From Smittium culicis (lineage: Eukaryota > Kickxellomycota > Harpellomycetes > Harpellales > Legeriomycetaceae), in NCBI GenBank assembly GCA_001970855.1, contig LSSN01005796.1, positions 1 through 24,409 of the forward strand: a DNA stretch of 24,409 nucleotides, given 5' to 3'. Below, in pieces: positions 21,501 to 24,409 of this stretch. Made by a program: the position numbers and the translations under genes. A model generated the notes under the pieces. It searched no databases. It had not been told where the DNA came from and saw only the letters and a program-made list of their open reading frames with translations. The first letter of the stretch is position 1. Every line of letters starts with the position of its first letter.

Positions 21501-23838
21501 AAGGATTTAAACACAATTTTTTAAGCTAAATGGAAACATGTTAAAAAGCTGTCTACATATGAGATAATTAAACAATAATCAATCTTCAAAGTACAGTAAA
21601 CTCTCTGATTTTTGCTAAAAGAAATTAGGCTTTTTTGAGTCAAATTCTTTCTAGCATTGCAATTTTTCAACTCTGAATTGTTATTTTTTTTATTTCATTT
21701 AGACATCAATTTTCCTACGAATAAAGTTTTACACTTGAAAAAGTATCTTATTAAAATATTTAGTTAGAGCCAATCATGGGTATTTATGTCCAATAGTCCG
21801 CTCCAAGAAATAATCATTTATCCTTTTCGCGTCCAACATTTTATAAAAAATTTTGTTATTTTTTGCTATACTAATTATATCAATAAGAGTTTGGAACATA
21901 GAAATAATTTATTTTAGTGGAATGCAGTTGAACATTCTTCAAAAAAAATACTATGCAACCTGTGAAAGGGTAAATAACCTGAAAAAAAACAATAAACTTA
22001 ATAAAAAATAGTTTCCAACTTAGAAAGCTAATTTTGGCGTGCATTACAACCATTTTGGAAAAAAAAGTAGAAAATTCCAACCCAGAAAGATCATTTAATA
22101 CAGACCAAGATTTTGGATCAAAATAGCCCTGTTTTACAAAATTTTCTTTCCTAAATTATCAAATATATTTATAAAAATCAATAATTTTACAAAAAAGGAA
22201 CATGCGATAGCTGAAAGAAAGAAAAAAAAGATTGTTCAAAAACTAAATAAACAAAAGGATTCAATCTATGAGAATTTCTACCTCAGAGCATTACCAACTC
22301 AGAGAACTTAATTTAATAAAAAAAAAAAGTCATACGAAAATATATTTAAAAAGAATAAAGGTAAATTATAATTTACTACTAAATAAATCATTTTATAGCT
22401 AATTTCATACGGTGTTTTAAATTCCTATATTTTGAGAATAAAGCATTAAATCCAGAAATAATTATCTATAATTACAATTCGAATAATTTCGGTAGAAAAA
22501 ATAAATAGGGAAAGGAATATATCTAAATTCAGCCATATAAAAATTTAAGATAACTTTTTTTTGATAAATAAATTTTTCACATTCAATCAAGATATATTAA
22601 ATACTTAAAATAAATCAAACTTGAATTAAAAACAACATAGATGTACCAAAATCGAAAGTTATGTTATTAAACTAGTTGATAAATTCAACTGGACGAAATT
22701 TATTCTAAAAAAGGTTTATAAACGAATTAAAACAAAGTCTTTGATAAAATTTAAATTAAATAATCAAAATTTCTTCAATACACATGGATTATAAAGCGAA
22801 TTAATAAAATATACTTATTATAAAAACGTAATAAAATAATATAGTGGTAAAATATAATATAGCTAAAACCATGAAACTATAAATTGGTAGTTTTGAAAAA
22901 AATATCCAAACTGATCAGTTTGGATAACAATAGAAAAAAAATTTTATGGCTAAATATTTAATAAATGATATTATAAAAAATCCTGCAAACTAGGAACAGA
23001 AATTAATTAAAAATAAATGTGATAGGCCAATTTATAAAATATATAATATGAATAGGTTTAAAAAAATTTATGTAACTGAATTATATTCAATCTTAATAAT
23101 CATATTTATTTAGTTATATTTTGTAGTAAAAAAATAATAAAATCGGCAAAAAAAAAGTAAAAAACTGTTAATACTAGGATAAAATATTTTTTTTTGCATA
23201 AAAAAGAATGTTTATAGATCATTAAATACTAAAAATATTTATATATAGCAAACAATTATATTTAAATTTAAGATAACTAAAACTAAGAACTTAATAAAGA
23301 ATAAAAATTAGAAAATACACTAGTGTAATTAATCAAATAATAAATATCAAGAAATAATAAAAAATGATATATAGTTATAATTGAGTCATAAATAAATGTA
23401 TGGTTGGTATATAAATAATATAAAAAATTTTTTAAGCACACCATAATAGAAATAAAATAATATAAACTTGCTGTTAAAACTATAGGAAAACATCGAATTG
23501 TGAAATACGAAATTTATAGAATAGAAAAATTACACCATTTATATATTAATTAACCCTTTCGAGGCAAACTCGATTTCAAAAAATCAATAAATTGATTCGT
23601 TTTAAATTTATATTATTAATAATTTGATAAACCTAAATAACTCGGAATTAAATTACTTTTAATGAATCAAATTTGCATAATATGGTATTTCAAAAAAGGG
23701 TAAAACATATACCAATCATGCCTCTAAAAAAAAAACATGGAATATGTGAAATAAACCAAGGCAAAAAAAACTAGGAGAGTGTTTTCATGGCTTATATTGG
23801 CAGGTGGGAAATAATGAATAAATAAAGCGTGAAACAAT
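18556..23838. other. Second AT-rich gene desert
   Basis: The first 150 bases are the pyrimidine-rich 3' flank of the RRM gene. After that I find no supported gene. A mildly less AT-rich patch at about 21590-22320 has short open stretches (about 45 codons near 22000-22130, including FQLRKLILACITTILEKK, and about 37 near 22200-22310, including HAIAERKKKKIVQKLNKQ) that may be relics. They match nothing I recognise. A perfect palindrome lies at 22903-22926. Confidence 0.65.
22903..22926. repeat. Perfect 24-bp palindrome
   Basis: The core is ATCCAAACTGATCAGTTT with its mirror partner, symmetric around TGATCA, and the full 24 bp has no spacer and no mismatch. Role unknown. Confidence 0.88.
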
Positions 23839-23843
23839 AAAAA
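23839..23843 (-). terminator. Pol III terminator of the tRNA array (T5)
   Basis: Reading the minus strand, the tRNA-Arg(ACG) end is followed by C and then TTTTT. It is the only T4-or-longer run from the tRNA-Thr start to this point. Confidence 0.85.
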
Positions 23844-23844
23844 G

Positions 23845-23917
23845 TGATCCAGCCAGGACTCGAACCTGGAATCTCTTGATTCGTAGTCAAGCGCCTTGTC
23901 CATTGGGCCACAGGACC
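23845..23917 (-). tRNA. tRNA-Arg(ACG)
   Basis: The 73-nt cloverleaf has the anticodon loop CTACGAA closed by CTTGA/TCAAG, an A box TGGCCCAATGG and a B box GGTTCGAGTCC. The T stem is CCAGG/CCTGG. The acceptor stem pairs with one T-T mismatch and a G-T pair. There is no intron and no encoded CCA. It is last in the array and followed by T5. Confidence 0.95.
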
Positions 23918-23924
23918 AAAGTAT

Positions 23925-23997
23925 TGGAGAACCAGGGTATCGATCCCTGTGCCTCACACATGCTAAGCGTGCGCTCTACCATTTGAGCTAGATCCCC
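23925..23997 (-). tRNA. tRNA-Ala(AGC)
   Basis: The 73-nt cloverleaf has the loop TTAGCAT, the D-arm TAGCTCAAATGGTAGAGC and the T loop region GGATCGATACC. It begins GGGGATC and ends TTCTCC plus A. The A34 anticodon marks it as nuclear, not mitochondrial. The gap to tRNA-Arg(ACG) is 7 nt. Confidence 0.95.
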
Positions 23998-24005
23998 AAA
24001 TTTAT

Positions 24006-24088
24006 TGATTAGAGTGGGATTTGAACCCACGCCCCCGAAGAGACCGCGGCCTTAACGCGGCGCCTTAGACCAACTCGGCCATCTAACC
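24006..24088 (-). tRNA. tRNA-Leu(AAG)
   Basis: It is 83 nt with a long class II variable arm (TCTCTTCGGGGGCG). The loop TTAAGGC is closed by GCG pairs. The acceptor GGTTAGA pairs with TCTAATC, and the discriminator is A. The gap to tRNA-Ala is 8 nt. Confidence 0.95.
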
Positions 24089-24093
24089 AATTA

Positions 24094-24167
24094 AACCTAG
24101 CGCGAGGGTCGAACTCGCAACCTTCTGATTAGAAGTCAGATGCGCTATCCAATTGCGCCAGCCAGGC
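24094..24167 (-). tRNA. tRNA-Arg(TCT)
   Basis: The 74-nt cloverleaf has the loop CTTCTAA closed by TCTGA/TCAGA, the D-arm TGGCGCAATTGGATAGCGC and the T arm GCGAG/CTCGC. The acceptor GCCTGGC pairs with GCTAGGT through two G-T pairs, leaving T as discriminator, which is unusual. The gap to tRNA-Leu is 5 nt. Confidence 0.93.
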
Positions 24168-24169
24168 TT

Positions 24170-24242
24170 TGCCTTCTACCAGAATCGAACTGGTGACCTT
24201 CTGCTTACTAGGCAGACGCTCTGCCATCTGAGCCAAGAAGGC
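24170..24242 (-). tRNA. tRNA-Thr(AGT)
   Basis: The 73-nt cloverleaf has the loop CTAGTAA closed by TCTGC/GCAGA and a perfect acceptor stem (GCCTTCT/AGAAGGC, then A). It is the first gene of the array. Only 2 nt separate it from tRNA-Arg(TCT), and a T6 tract lies 13 nt upstream. Confidence 0.95.
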
Positions 24243-24409
24243 GCATTTTTTTCCAAAAAATTAGCATCATCTTAAAAAATCTCCCACTACTACACTATAA
24301 CGCGGCGATACCACATCTCAAACCCCAAAAATTTAACCTCGGTTATTATTTTTTACATTACATATTCAAGTAAAGTTGACGATGTTATCATGCTATTACT
24401 CCGGTGTGA
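24243..24409. other. Upstream flank of the tRNA array
   Basis: On the minus strand a T6 tract at 24260-24255 should stop any Pol III read-in, which limits the transcript start to about 24243-24254. Nothing else is recognisable up to the window end. Confidence 0.5.

Noticed and set aside
21880..22310. Lys-rich short frames, considered as a pogo-type transposase tail
   Set aside because: No DDE catalytic region or terminal inverted repeats are visible, and Lys-rich tails arise easily in A-rich DNA.
23724..23957. 77-codon minus-strand frame ending in a varied protein-like stretch
   Set aside because: It is a translation across tRNA-Arg(ACG) and part of tRNA-Ala; the tRNA folds explain the composition.

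Overview
The window looks like nuclear DNA from an AT-rich, intron-rich fungus. A fungal-type allosteric chorismate mutase, a yeast-like Nop53, short spliceosomal introns and nuclear-type tRNAs with A34 anticodons (ACG, AGC, AAG, AGT) support this. The intron density (9 introns in NOP53, 4 in ARO7) argues against an intron-poor budding yeast. I cannot name the genus.

Layout. 2-2611 (minus) is a complete 10-exon NOP53, a nucleolar 60S assembly factor. 3266-4531 (minus) is a complete 5-exon ARO7 (chorismate mutase, Phe/Tyr synthesis), including a 22-nt microexon. 4532-16200 is a gene desert of about 11.7 kb, mostly extremely AT-rich. It holds tandem repeats, perfect palindromes and a few less AT-rich islands that look like relics of mobile or coding DNA. 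16387-17360 is a less AT-rich island with three successive overlapping open frames and a fourth downstream, unrecognised and possibly decayed. 17638-18555 (plus) is a two-exon gene for a two-RRM RNA-binding protein with GC-richer, biased codons that suggest high expression. 18556-23838 is a second AT-rich desert. 23845-24242 (minus) holds five tRNA genes (Thr-AGT, Arg-TCT, Leu-AAG, Ala-AGC, Arg-ACG) separated by only 2-8 nt. A T6 tract lies just upstream and a T5 terminator just downstream, with no T4 run inside, so the array looks like a single pentacistronic Pol III unit.

All 14 introns I could define end in TAG and start with GTA or GTT. Working together: Nop53, the RRM protein and the tRNA array all belong to RNA and translation functions, and ARO7 is an unrelated amino-acid gene. 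Nothing suggests an operon-like functional grouping apart from the tRNA array. The strongest findings are the tRNA array, the microexon that carries the allosteric arginine pair of Aro7, and the multi-frame island with bacterial-looking terminator and promoter signals.
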